Source: Stercorarius parasiticus (taxonomy: Eukaryota > Chordata > Aves > Charadriiformes > Stercorariidae). Taken from it: a stretch of DNA of 64,000 nucleotides. The notes beneath the pieces were generated by a model that worked only from the letters and a program-made list of their open reading frames with translations, was not told the origin of the DNA and did not search any database. The DNA lies in NCBI GenBank assembly GCA_013396915.1, contig VWZL01000430.1, positions 100 to 64,099 of the forward strand, in the 5' to 3' direction. The position numbers and the translations under genes were made by a program. Shown here in pieces: positions 1-11,738 of this stretch. Each line of letters begins with the position of its first letter. Positions within the stretch are counted from its first letter, which is position 1.

Positions 1-577
1 TGGGGGGGAAGAAAGGCTCACCCCGTCGACTGGTCCACAAAGTCAAAGGCAATCAGTTCTCCTTGACGTGTTCGCGATGGTGTCTTCCCTGATATCCCCC
101 CTTTCTTGGGCTATTTTTATACTATTTTTTACCTTCAAGGTGGAGTTTGAGTGACTTTAGTCATAAATACCTTTATTATGATTGGTGTAAAATTCTCTCG
201 CTTCACATTTAAAGGTATAGATCACGAAAAATTCAGGGCACAGACTCAAGGAGGAGTGGTTGCACCTTGGAGGTGGGTAGCCTTTGGGATGGAGGTGTGT
301 TTTGGTATTATAATGACATTATAATGAGCAAAGTTCACACAAAGGACAGCATTTCATCAAAATTCGACAGACTGTTGGCTCAGGGTAACAAGTATGCAGC
401 TTATCAGTTCCATAGTACCATCTCGTTCCCATATCTGCTGTATTATCACAGGGAGAGACTGTGGACTCTCCATTCCACTTCGCCCCCCATGTTGCTCTGC
501 AAGCAATATTGTACAGGGAATCGCAGATGACGTGGTGGATTCTTTGCATACCAGCTGTGACTGTATTCTACCCTAGA
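1..577. mobile_element. LTR-like repeat, probably an endogenous retrovirus (ERVL-type) LTR, cut by or ending at the window edge
   Basis: The first 577 bases differ in texture from what follows and resemble avian ERVL-type long terminal repeats as I recall them, especially the stretch near 240-330 (a GGAGGTGGGTAGCCTTTGG-like block followed by a repeated ATTATAATGA) and the block at 20-90. The first two bases are TG, which read as a terminal CA on the minus strand, and minus-strand TATAAAAATAG lies at 111-121, so a minus-strand LTR ending at base 1 is possible. No gag, pol or env frame is present, so this would be a solo LTR or the edge of an element continuing off the window. The right boundary near 577 and the class are uncertain, and I cannot set the strand firmly. 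Confidence 0.4.
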
Positions 578-3141
578 AACTTTTTGATTTTATACCTTCC
601 TTAATGTGTGAACAATGCTGTATTTTTGATCATTTTAGTAATTATTCCATAGTTACCTAAGCATGGCCTGTGTTTCTGCTGTGTCTTCAAATGACATGCC
701 TTATCGGTACCACTTGAGTTGAAGGGTCCTCCTGGCAGTGCTGAAGGTGATTGTAAGGGGAGAGGAGTGGTGCTGGATCTCTGCAGGAGAGTCCCTCTCC
801 AGGATCCCATGCTTTGATGGCTGTCACTGATGGGATGCAGAGGACAGGACATTGGCTTATCATCTGGTGCCTGTTGGCATAGAGGGGTGCCTATGTCAAG
901 CCATGGCAGAGACCTGATAGACTGCCTTCATTTTCTGTGGTGCCTCAAAATCCTTGGAAAGTCTCTTGAAACAGAGACTGGGAAGGAACTGACCTGTAGG
1001 TTGTGTGGGCAAAACAGGAGATTGGAGTCGTCAGCAGAGCTGTCTTGCTGCCCGTGTACCAGACAGCGTCCCATGCACTCAGCCAGGCTTTGCTTCCCCT
1101 CCACCAAACTCACGGTGTGGTGTGAAATGAAGATTGTTGTCTCTGATTTACTTCAGGAGAGTCTACAGCAGTGTTGACCAGGAAGGCAAAGGCTCTGAGA
1201 AGCTGAGCATCCAAGAGGGCTCCAACTCCTCAGGAGAAACTCCTTGCTCATTCATTTGCTATTTTATTTTCTAGTGGCCAGGCAATATAACCAGAAACAG
1301 CCTGCGTGTGGTGGGCTGGAGGGTGCTAAATGTCCTAAATAGTTTTAAAATAAGGCTATAGATGGTATCTGGCAATGGTAAGCCAGGGACAAGACCTGGA
1401 TATCCATAGCTGTCAACCCAAGAGCATCCCTATGACAATGATGTGATACTGCTGAGCCAGCACAAGGCAAAACCTTTTATTACAAATCACAATTCACTGT
1501 TAAAGCCAGTAAAGTTCCTGACACTGGAAAACCTTGCGCAAACTGGACAACAGCACTTGCTGCAGACAGGGAGGTGGGGGAAGGCCTGAGGGAATGTGTG
1601 GTCTTGGAGCAGTACAGCCATATCTGCGTACCACCAGTCCTGGGCTGGGGAGCAGGTGGGACAGTGGGATGGAAAAACTTGGCCAACCATAAGTTTTTCA
1701 ATAGCATCTATATTTAGTTTCATACCAAGAACAAGGTGATATCTGATGGAAATTCAAAACAATTCACGTAATTGGCCTATGGAACTCACGGCTGCAGGAA
1801 TTCACTGGGGGATGCTTAGCAAAAGGATGGGATGACAATGAGATAATCCAGAGAGGCTTTCAGCAGTTTTCAAAGGGCCGCTGTGCTGCTCGCATCAAAG
1901 CACAGGCTCTCTAAAGATGCGTCTCATGCCAAATCACTTCTGCCTCTGTCTGGAGCAGCTGGTTGTGGCTGCTCATGCCGGCAGAACAGTGGATTTGGCA
2001 GACCTCAGGCTTGCTGCAGTCGGACAGTTTCTCTGCATCTGCCCTGAGGTCACTAGGTGTCGGTATCCAGGTGATGCAGGATTTTGGGAGTCTGTAGAGC
2101 TCAGTGCTACAGCCCACTTCTAGTGCGTGGCCACAGATGAGATTTTTTGGAGAAGGATGCTCCTGGGTACAGCAGACTGTGTTATTGTGCACTTCATACC
2201 TGTGTTACCTGAGCACAGGAACGATGATCACAAGACTTTTATGAAGCATGGATTTGGCATTGTTGAGCGGACAGGAAACTGGAATGGAGCGGAGATCAAA
2301 AGATTTGTCTGAGACTGCACAGGAAGTCTGTGGCAGAGCTAGAAAGGAGACCTGTGTCACCTAAGTTCTGATTTAGACTAAATAACAGTCATTCTCTGAC
2401 AATAGGTGCACAAATTTGGTTCTGTGCCGCTGTAGTGGCTGGGCCATGCTGCCAGTCCCTGGCGTGTCTCTTGGGTCCGGGACACAGAAAGCATCTGAAG
2501 TCCCCTGCAGTGCCTGATGAGCAGTCTGGGGCTGGGGAGGGGACATCCCCAACACATGAGGTGCTGGTGCAGGAACAGAGCCTGGTGGACCAGGATTGGC
2601 TCTGTTCCAATGGAAGCAGCCAGATGGGACACAGGGAACTCATGGGGCAGAAAAGGAGTGTTGCAGAATGAGTTCAAGCAATAGAAATAGCTTTATGGGA
2701 GATCCCCGTAACACTGGTGTACTTACAGTATGCTTGCTTCAGCGACGAGGAGGATTTTCCCTGGCTCTTCACTCCGATTTCTGAGGGTGCAAAATGTGAA
2801 GATGTCACCGCCGCTACACGCAGCCCATACGTGCTCCGTCTTTGGAGCAAACAGCATGGCTGCAGGAAGGAAGGAGCCAGCACCAGCTCCTGAAAAATGA
2901 CCTCAGTGGCGTGAAACCCTCCCAACATCCAGTTCCCTCAGCGGTGTGGCTGGTCTGGGCTGTGGCTGTCGCCCGGTGCCACCGGGGGGCAGCAGCGCTC
3001 CGTGGGAGTTCCGGGGTGGCCCTGGGTGGCCCTGGGTGCCAGGGGGCTGGGCACCCTTCCTGCCTTCCCTGGCTCCGTCAGAGGACCACGACTGCTTAGT
3101 GGTGCCTGTGCCAGGGCGACGCTGTGACCATTGATGGCCCC
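578..3141. other. Non-coding interval, nothing recognised
   Basis: Mixed-composition DNA with only short chance open frames on both strands, mutually overlapping and without splice-site support. No repeat family or RNA gene was recognised. A GC-rich patch at about 2940-3130 carries a small CCCTGGGTGG duplication but no long open frame that looks coding. Confidence 0.5.
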
Positions 3142-3243
3142 TGAGCAATCTGCCCCCAGCACTCCCTGCTTACTGCAGAGGGGTTGGACTAGATGACCCT
3201 GGCATCCCAAGGTCCCTTCCAACCCTTCTATGATTCTATGATT
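3142..3243 (+). mobile_element. CR1 LINE fragment, 3' end only
   Basis: Short 5'-truncated CR1 copy in the plus orientation. It shows the family's 3' signature in order: a TGAGCAATCTG-like start, GGTTGGACTAGATGACC, a GGTCCCTTCCAACCC block, then the terminal octamer repeated as TTCTATGATTCTATGATT. CR1 copies usually truncate at the 5' end and end in such octamers, so the 3' boundary is well defined and the 5' boundary approximate. Confidence 0.85.
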
Positions 3244-6022
3244 TGGGGACAGCCCTGCTGTGATGGGGAGCGAAGGCTTCTTGCACCTATGTCCCTGTTC
3301 TCCTCTGCTTTACCCTGGCTACTACAAAGAGTCGAGTTCAAGGCCCTGGCGTGGAAGCGGACCGAGCTATCTGTAGCGCTTTGCCTCCACTCCACCCTAC
3401 AGTTGGAAAAAAGCCTGTCCCACTTCCAACCCTTTTCCATTGGGCATCAGAATAGTCCTGGGCTCCCAGGGGTGAAGACAGAAGGGAAAATCAGGGTGTG
3501 TTTTGCAGAAAGAGCCAGGATCCCAGAAACTGTGTCTTTACTAGAGAGGTCTGAGAGCTACTTTGACTTAAACAGTCCTTAAAGAAGTTCCCATGTGGTG
3601 CTGCTGGGCTGAGCTGCCCCGTGCTCAAAGCAGAAGCTGCAGGCTCCCTCCCATTGCTCCTAGCTCTGTTGTTGCTACTCTCACTCTGACAGAGAATTCA
3701 CCTATCTGTTTTTCACCTGGTATACTGTGTATTTTAGCCTGTGGTCCAGCTGTGGTTGGTGTGTGAAAGTGCTGTAAAGTCCTTTAATGAGAGGCTGTGC
3801 CCTCACACCCTGGGCACTATTCCAGCATGCTCAAGCCTCTCGTCCATCTGAGATCCCATATAACCCAGGCCAGCAGTGCAGAAATGAGCGACGTCATTGA
3901 ACATCCTGCGTTAACGAGTCTGCCTTCTGCCTGGTGGCCCTGTAAAAACAGCAGCAAACACTTCTGTGCAGGACATGACCCAGGGTCCCCTGCCCGCCTC
4001 CCCACCAGGCCGAGGGCACTCCCACCACCTGCCATGCCCTGAATTGCCTGAGCTTGCTGAGCACACGGAGGAAGATGCAGGGTTTTGCATACTGAGAAGA
4101 TAAGGAGGGCTTTTTTCAGCTCAGAAAGCTGTTTATTCTTTACAGTGTACTGACACTAGAACGGAAAGTGCCTTTTCCTGAAACTGGCTATTTATAAACA
4201 GCCTGCTGTGCCGAGCCTTCTCTTGCAAGGGGGCAGAGACTCTCGCAGCTTTTCTTTCACTGCCTTGAATTCACCCGGAGATCCTTCAGACAGGACCAAA
4301 CAGAGCAGATCTTGCTGACAATCTGCTGGGGGCATGCCACAGCACAGACAGCTTTTAATAACTCTTTGGAGTTGCCAAACTCCAGTGAGTATCTAATTCA
4401 GCCCTAAACACTTCGGCTGCACAGTCGGTGCTGTTCACAGCCCTGGATCATTGCAAAGGCTTTGCAGGATAACATTGTCATTTGTGGCAATCATGCCTTT
4501 AGCGCATGAAACAGCTGTGCTTGTCCAAAGGGGATGGCCCTGGCGGTGTACGGGTAGAAATTAGCAGCAGTTTTAGCCATATCTTTCCAAGCTGCAGAAC
4601 AGTGCAGTGTTCACTGCACGCACACACTTGAGGTGGGATTTGTTTGCCCCAAGATGTCTAAAATATAGCCTCCACGCCTTAGCTAGCTTTCCTTCCCTGT
4701 CAGAGGAGAGAAATAGGCACCTTCAAATCTCTTCTCCATGAGAGGCCTTTCTTAGGATTTTACCTAGTTTAATTGTGTAGGGATGCTGGGCAGGACCCTG
4801 CTTACCTCCCCGTGATTTGCTCCAGCAGGCCATCAGCTCTGTGGGCAGTGTTGACCTTCTCTTCCTCCAGGGACTCTAGGATCCTCTTTTGAACCCCACC
4901 AGAAACTCCAAGGAAGCCAGGATTAGGTTTATTTATTAAACATACTGCTCCTTCCCTTTTGCAAACAAGGTTTGCTCTTGGCGCTGCTCACAGTACAGCG
5001 CCACAGCATTACCCAGACTGTAGTGATGAGGTGGCTTTCAGCTGTGGCTCTTAGTAGCCTGGCACAGAAGACCAGTGTGCCTAGCAAAAGAATACACAGG
5101 GGTTCAGCCGAGAATGAAAGAATGAAATAAAACCCTCTGTCCCTTTCTGATGCTTGTCTTGGTGCTGTCGGAGAAAGGAGGGGTGTGCAAAGGGATCGGG
5201 AGAGGACGGGGCAGCTCTCCAGCCGTGCAGGAAGAGCCAGATTTCAGTGAGGCTCTGCACAGCAAACACAGATGAAGTAGTGAAGATGGACATGTGGCTC
5301 AGAGCCAACAGAGTGGGCGAAGCTCAGAAAACTGTTGAATTGACTTCTTCCTCCCTCCTTGGTATTTCAGTGGTCATGAGCAGGTCATGGACTTCTGTAG
5401 CAGGCTGAACTTGCAGAATTCCCTGGAAAAGTGAACTCAGGGATATTTCTGGCAAATCTGGAAAGGAAATAATCTTCCATCCGGAGGCTGCAGGATGCAG
5501 CACAGCCCCTTGTACACTGAAAGGTCCCAGTGCTTCTGAGTCGCACACGTACAACTGACAACCGGACTTGGCTGACTTGTCAAAACTTTTCTCAACTCAC
5601 TACAATGCCCTGCAATCAACTGTCTTTTGTATTTACAGTTGAAACAGGAAAAGCAGGACTTGGTCCATACCTTGGTGTAGCAATTATGAAGCAACCTAAC
5701 GGCAGACTGTAACCAGCATCTGAAAATCATGAGTGTTGTAATGTGCCGTAAACAATGACATGCCCCAGAAGAGACCTTCAGCATTCAAATACTGATGAGG
5801 GGTGGGCTACAGAGAAACCTACAGTGATTGCCAATCAACAGCATTTTATCAAAGACTTGAGGTGCAGACCCCCCGTCTTTCCCCCTCCTTCAGGGCAAAG
5901 ACTGAACTGGGAACTGGGCTGGGATCAGATGCTTGCAAAATCAGTCGCTTGCAAAGGTTTTACTATGGGCTTACTCCTTTGTCTCTGGAATATCACTTGG
6001 ATTTGCCAAAGAGCTGCTTTCC
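3244..6022. other. Non-coding interval with one candidate enhancer
   Basis: No gene recognised. The stretch 4043-5080 is unusually poor in open frames on both strands and includes the regulatory-looking block at 4080-4510, listed separately. A second block at about 5560-5780 is moderately AT-rich and non-repetitive but has no strong motif. The remaining open frames look like chance. Confidence 0.45.
4080..4510. promoter_or_regulatory. Candidate distal enhancer with GATA and MEF2 words
   Basis: Non-repetitive block with an AGATAAG GATA-type word at 4098-4104 and CTATTTATAA at 4188-4197, an exact match to the MEF2 consensus YTAWWWWTAR. It lies about 13 kb downstream of the CITED4 stop codon. 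The block has few open frames and no repeat similarity. The enhancer call is inference from motif pairing and texture; conservation was not tested. Confidence 0.25.
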
Positions 6023-6218
6023 CTAATCCCCACTCATGCAGGCACATGTGGAAGCTCCTGGGAATCCCTGCTGCACTAGGGGCTCAGGTTCAGTGAAGTT
6101 GTGCTCCACAGTAGCATCCTCAAGAGATGCCAGTCTGCCTGTCTGGCTCCGGGCAGCAATGCACAGTTCCTCTGCATTCATCTTCTTGGCTGTGGTGTCC
6201 TTCCCATGATCCAGAGAC
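6023..6218 (-). other. Candidate coding exon or pseudogene fragment of unknown gene
   Basis: On the minus strand a good splice acceptor (pyrimidine-rich GTGTCTTCTCAG, AG at plus 6219-6220) is followed by about 64 codons ending in TAG at 6023-6025. Unlike other frames here, codon use looks coding-like: many GAG, AAG, GCC and CTG codons, no low-complexity runs, and an acidic/basic mix. The peptide includes KKMNAEELC and TGRLASLEDATVEHNF. A Cys followed by a GRLASL-like motif faintly resembles the first helix of a C-type lectin fold, but the other hallmarks are absent, so this is a weak hint. No matching upstream exon was found. It could be a terminal exon, a decayed gene piece, or chance. Confidence 0.22.
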
Positions 6219-9200
6219 CTGAGAAGACACAGAGCTGTTGACCCAAAAGAGAAATGAAACACTGAGTCAGCAAGCAAGCAACTAGTGCTTTCAGAGCCTC
6301 ATCTGTGTATCTGTTTGCTGATTTGGATGCTCAGGGACATGCTGATGCGCTGTGGCAGGCTATAGCTGAGCTGTCCCCTGCCCCCATGGCATTGCTCCTC
6401 TATGCAAAGACTGGTGGAGATGGTGCAGGAGGAGGGCACCCACTTTGCCCCTAGTCCTGAGTGGCATGGGGGTACTTTCTGTGATGCAACAGAGGTGTCT
6501 GTCAGCTCTTCCCCGTGCCACGTGTGGACACTGCTGTTTACCGAGTATTGGTTCCTACCTGGGGAGCACACGTTGTGCAAAGGGACAAATCTGCCCTTTT
6601 GTGACTCCAGATTTCATTTGGTGCATCACTGATGATAAGGAGGTGAATTGTTACCTATTTCTCATGCTGTTTTCCCAGCACAGACCTGTTGCTTGGTTCT
6701 TTGCCCTGCTGCTGGTGTTGCAGGTTAAATCCAGCTACAGTGGCTCACAGAGGCAGCCAGAAGGAAAGAAAAGGAGCAGGCTGCTTTTTGAGTGCGGTGT
6801 ATCGAAGCACTGAGGTGTGTCTGAGTACAGGGAATGCCTCACACATGTCACCTGCATTGATGGCAGAGGTCAGGAAAAGGAGGAGAAAAAGACATCGTCA
6901 GCCCCAGGTTGCCACTGGGCGTGTGTAACTGCGGCTGAAGGAGAATGCTCTGGGGTATGCCCAATCTAAGATCCGAGACCTTTGTCCACCTCTGGCTTTC
7001 TCACCCCTACCCAGTGCCATGACACTGCTGTGGAGGTCACACCAGTCCTCACGGTCCAGTGCACCAGGCAGATGCTTATTTAGAATAAAAAACTGTAAGA
7101 AGTGGGTCTGGAAACACCCTGGCCTGATTCTGTCATTTTCTGGAACACCCCAAGCCCTCCCTTCTAAAGATTTGGCTCTTATGGATGAAGCCAAGAAAGC
7201 CTCTAGCATCTTTTGCTGTGGCCACAGATCTCTTATCCCACTGGTCTGACAATGCTTAGCTCTTGTAGGATAGAGCTGTGACTGCAACTCTTCCCACAAT
7301 TATCAACAGAGAAGGACACAAAAGCAGTTCTCTCAGAAATCTCCCTAAGTTGGAAAAGAAGAGTCATTTCACCAAAGTTGTCATTCCAGGGCCAGCAGGT
7401 ATATGATGTTTTTCATGTGCATTGGGTGCTGGGACCTGATCACAAAGCTGTGTTTTCTCCCAGAATCACACCAGCCTCTACCTCTTGCTTCTTTAGGCAT
7501 CTCCTGAAGTTGCCTGACAGCAGTTTCAGACTAAGATCTGGGATCAGCCTTTCTCTCCAAGTTGGATCATTTGTTGTATCATTTTATTGAAGTCCACAGA
7601 AGGACCTGGCTTGTCGCTGAGACGCACAACAGCCTCTCGTATGAAGGCAGGTGGCTTTCTTGTCAAAGCTGTGTTCCAGGGGTCTATCCCACCTCTGTCT
7701 TAATCAAAATGCCTGAATTACCAATTCCAGCCCTCTAACCCAGGGTGCTGTATCTACTGTGCAGGCCAGCAGAGAGCATGATATACAGCAAGAGGTTTTT
7801 TAGAGGATTTCTAGTGCCTTGGCTGTAGAGTATCTACAAAACTCCTGTATTCTGAGCAGGTGACTGTCTCATATGCTAATGGAGGAATCTGGACTGTTCT
7901 CAAATGCATATGTGCAAAACCAGTCAGTTTCTTTCTCTCCAAAGAAACAAAGCAATATTTCATTATTTTATTACAAGAACTATTCCAGTTTCCTTAGTGG
8001 AGAACTGGATCTGTTCATTCATTGATACTTTGCCCATTTGTTCGTATTGGTATATTGCCCTCATGGTTTAATTTCTGCTGTCTTATTGGGAAAGCCATAT
8101 AATTAAGAAAAGAACTACGAAATTTAGGATGGGAAATACTGTTTGAAATTGCTAATCTTTGGAAATTCGGTGTTGCAATGGATTTGCTGTATAATTCTAG
8201 TAAAGACTGTCAGTTCCTTGTGCATGGCAAATGTTACTTGGGATCAGTATATAAGCCCCTCTCAAAGAGGTTTATATACTAGAAAAGTTCTTTAACAGCA
8301 CAGAACAAAAATTATGTTTATTGGCCGAGGACTGTAATGTCCACTTGGTGTTTTCAATAGTCTCCCCTGGACTAAAACATCTTCCATGAGGTTTTTGAGG
8401 TCAAATCTAACAGATAACAGATGATCTGTAATACATTTACTCCAGGTTCCCACTTGAACCTTGTTATACGTGTAAAAATTATACACCCAAATATGACAGA
8501 CTCCAAATGTACCTTAAATCACAGCTGAAAAGCAGCACTGCTGACGTCTGAACAGTACTAGAGGCTCCTTCTAGTCTCTGACAATCCTGTTGAGAAATTA
8601 CAGACTTTATTTTATGGTTTGCCAAATTCTTTTATAGACCTTCCTCCTTTGAAGAGCAAGACTTGACCTGATGTCTGCTGTATCCTGTAGTGCTGGGAAT
8701 GCTGTAATTCTGGCTATCTGTTGTCATCTACATATGGATGAATCTACAATCACGTGGCATTATCATTGTGGAAAGGAGCTGTGTGCATTACAATTATGCC
8801 TTGTTTTGGATTTTCAGTAGAACTTACCTTCAAACCAACAGATTTTTCTCTGCAAGACTGATGTTTGACTGTTGGTCTGAACCCTAGGCACACACTCTGG
8901 GGCTCTGGAAGCAGAGGAGATGTCGAGCACCACCAGCAGGACTGGGAACACCCCAGCAACAATGCTACCCATTGCCTAGACCCTGACCCTGTTCCCTCTC
9001 CTCACTCGCAGGGAGGTGCCACGATAAAGCTCAGTTTTAAGCACACATTGGAGACCATGCATGATGGGTCAGAAAGCAAGCTCTGCCCACAGGGGCAAAT
9101 ATCTTACCTCGTCCAGTGTATTCTGGAAAGAGAGTGACGTTACCAAGTGAGATGCAAAAGGGGTTACTGCAGCAAATAACTTCTTAGTAGCAATGTCTAT

Positions 9201-11579
9201 GGCTGGGGACGGGAATGTGCTGCAGGCCACTGTGTTGGGCCAGCTTTAGCTCCCTTGGTTCCTCTCGCTGATTTGCAAAGCTCGGTGTGAACTGGGCTGG
9301 AGGTTCACCATGACACAAAACCGCTGCTCAGCAAGTTTGGTTACAGATAAATATATGGGACTTGTGAGCTGATCCTGGATAATTTTCAAAGAGAAGTCAG
9401 GCTGGATTCAATGTCTTTCAACTGCCATGATTCTCTTACAAGTGGCCCAAAGTTTGTGTGGCTTCACTTCTCATACTGACTTATCAGCATCAGGAGCAGG
9501 ACAGAGAGCACCTCTTGGCTCCTCACTGGGAGCCTCTGCATCAGGGATGGAGCGTGTGGGGATGTGGGAGCAGGAACTTCCTATCCTCCATTCTAACCTC
9601 AGCACCAAGCAGGAGATAGCTGATAGTCAGTGGTGCGTGGACTACATGGCTAAATGGGGACATGTCAAAAGAGAACTTCTGGAGCTGCTAAGGGACTCAG
9701 GAACTGTTTTTGGTCTATGCCTTGGAAGATGTCATTGACTTTTCTTCTCTCAGGCAGGTAACACCATACATCTCAGAGAGATCCTCATCAGCAGTTGCTT
9801 GTGACCTGGGGATCTGGAAGAGGGAACAACACGGATGTTTCTGGCATTCTGATAAGGAGCCTTAACTCTAGTTTCTGCTGTGAGCAATAAAATAACCTGG
9901 TACATGGCATGCCCTCTTGGCTCCCTCGGGGAGAGGCTGCAATCTCACACCAAGCCAAAGTGATTTTGCCCCATTGTGGCAGCTTCGAGGCTCTTTGTTA
10001 TCAGCTTCTTTTATCCAAATTCGTCTTTTTCCTTGACAATGCAGTGAGGCAATGCTATTGTCAGGGAGCCTGAGCTAACAGGCAATAACTGAGGGTCTCA
10101 GTGCTGTCCAAACACAGTGTGTGATGGAGTTGGAGGTGGTGGAGTAATGTTTTCCTTGGGAGAGGCACCAGCCCCACAGCTGATACCCGCCTCTGTCTCT
10201 GTTTGTTGCCATTACTCTAGGAGAGTGGGGACATGAGGGGGGACTTACCTGTAAGACAGTAATGTGCAGAGTATTCCATTAAACCCCACTGTAAGTGTGG
10301 TGCCATTGTTGGTGTGAGGGGTGTCCTTAGCAGACAGCTTGCCTTTTGAGGCAAGTGCTGTGATTCAGTTTGGGAACTGCACAGGATGACATCAGGCACA
10401 GCCATTGTTTTATTTTCAGAAGACATTAGGATTTGACTAGGAGCGTTTACAGTGTGGCTAGAAGAGACAACCACATCTGAGACAGTTCTCTTGTAGCCAA
10501 GAATATGAAAGCTATTTGACCGAATATTTCTTAGTAACAGCGTTTTGGAGCTTGAGAATAAGGTAAATTGTAAAGACCCCTTTCTTCCTTACCCATCCAG
10601 TATTCCAGAGGACTCACAAGCAAAATTAAGATGTCTCAAGAGCAAGTTGCATTCTCATCCTGTCTGTCTTCAGCAGGAACAAACTGCCCCCAGAAACATG
10701 CCATGGAGAAGCAGAGCAAAGCTTAATCCTGCTATTTCATGACAAAGAAAACTGAAACAGGTTTTTCTGTAAGGCTTGAGATGAGAGGGATGCAGAAACC
10801 GTGAGCTCCCAAGATGAAGAGGAGCAGCATGGAGAGGAGCAGTAGCTGGGACTCCTCACTCCAAACTTCTGAGGCAAATGCAAACCCAGTGATACAGGGT
10901 TTAGATAAATGATGAAGGAACAGAGCCCTAAAACTAAAATGAAATCCAGTGTTGAGCTCAGGAGTGCCACCCTGAATATCACACATGTGATTGTTTGTCC
11001 CTTGAATACATGTCATATGACAGAAGCCATCCAGGATCTTACAGGTAGAGCATTATCTCCTGAAGCCGAAGTGGCCAGGGTGGAGGGGTGTGGGGAGGAA
11101 GGTTCCTTGATGGGAGGCTCAGGGAGGAAAGAGTATTGTACCACCTCATGAGCAGCAAAGGGGAATGTCTCATGGGAGGATGGCATCAGTCTGTGCAAGC
11201 TGGCAGCTGCAGTGCGGATGGGAGAATGATTCTATCGAGAATGCCCCTGGAAGGTGTCTGAGGTGGTGGGAGAACCAAGGCATGGTGCTGGGGGGCAGTT
11301 TTTAGGAAAACAGGTATTTTGGCAACAATTGCACTTCTATTTTAGATGTGGAGGTGGCCATTCACCATCTCCTGGGCCAAGAGTGCTCATAGGAGAGAGA
11401 ACCCTGCCAGTACACGCAGATGTGGCTACAAGTACGGTATTATCCCTTGGGAGAGATGTCTGGAGTCCTTGCATGCAGATCTCTGAAAGTATTAGGCCGG
11501 TGCCTGTGCCAGCCAGCAACCAACTGGAAGGGGAGAAATCAGGAAAGAAATGAGAGCAGTGCAGCACTGAAACAAAGGT
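6219..11579. other. Non-coding interval, AT-rich in the middle
   Basis: No gene recognised. About 7780-8660 is clearly AT-rich and contains the inverted repeat at 8246-8280. The other open frames are short and lack splice-site or codon support. A weak AT-rich patch at 9340-9420 may be regulatory but has no decisive motif. Confidence 0.5.
8246..8280. repeat. Imperfect inverted repeat (hairpin), 35 bp
   Basis: The left arm AGTATATAAGCCCCTCT (8246-8262) pairs with the right arm AGAGGTTTATATACT (8266-8280). The outer nine bases pair perfectly, with a short mismatched inner part and a three-base loop. Both arms contain TATATA. It could be a local hairpin or the junction of a small decayed palindromic element. 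Nothing nearby suggests a transposase. Confidence 0.6.
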
Positions 11580-11738
11580 CTGGAGAAATCCACCCTCTGA
11601 AGTTTTCAAAATTTGACTGGACAAGGCCCTGAGCAGCCTAGCCTACCTTTGAATGCAGTCCTGCTTGGAGAAGGAGGTCGGACTGAGTGACCTCCAAAGG
11701 TCCCTTCCAGTCTAAATCTTTCTGTGGTTCTGTGATGA
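11580..11738 (+). mobile_element. CR1 LINE fragment, 3' end, diverged
   Basis: Plus-oriented CR1 tail. Recognisable parts are a TGGACAAGG-like start of the tail region, CCCTGAGCAGCCT, a GGAGGTCGGACTGAGTGACC segment, the GGTCCCTTCCAGTC block, and a decayed terminal GGTTCTGTGATG. It is more diverged than the copies near 36 and 41 kb, so probably older. Confidence 0.8.
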
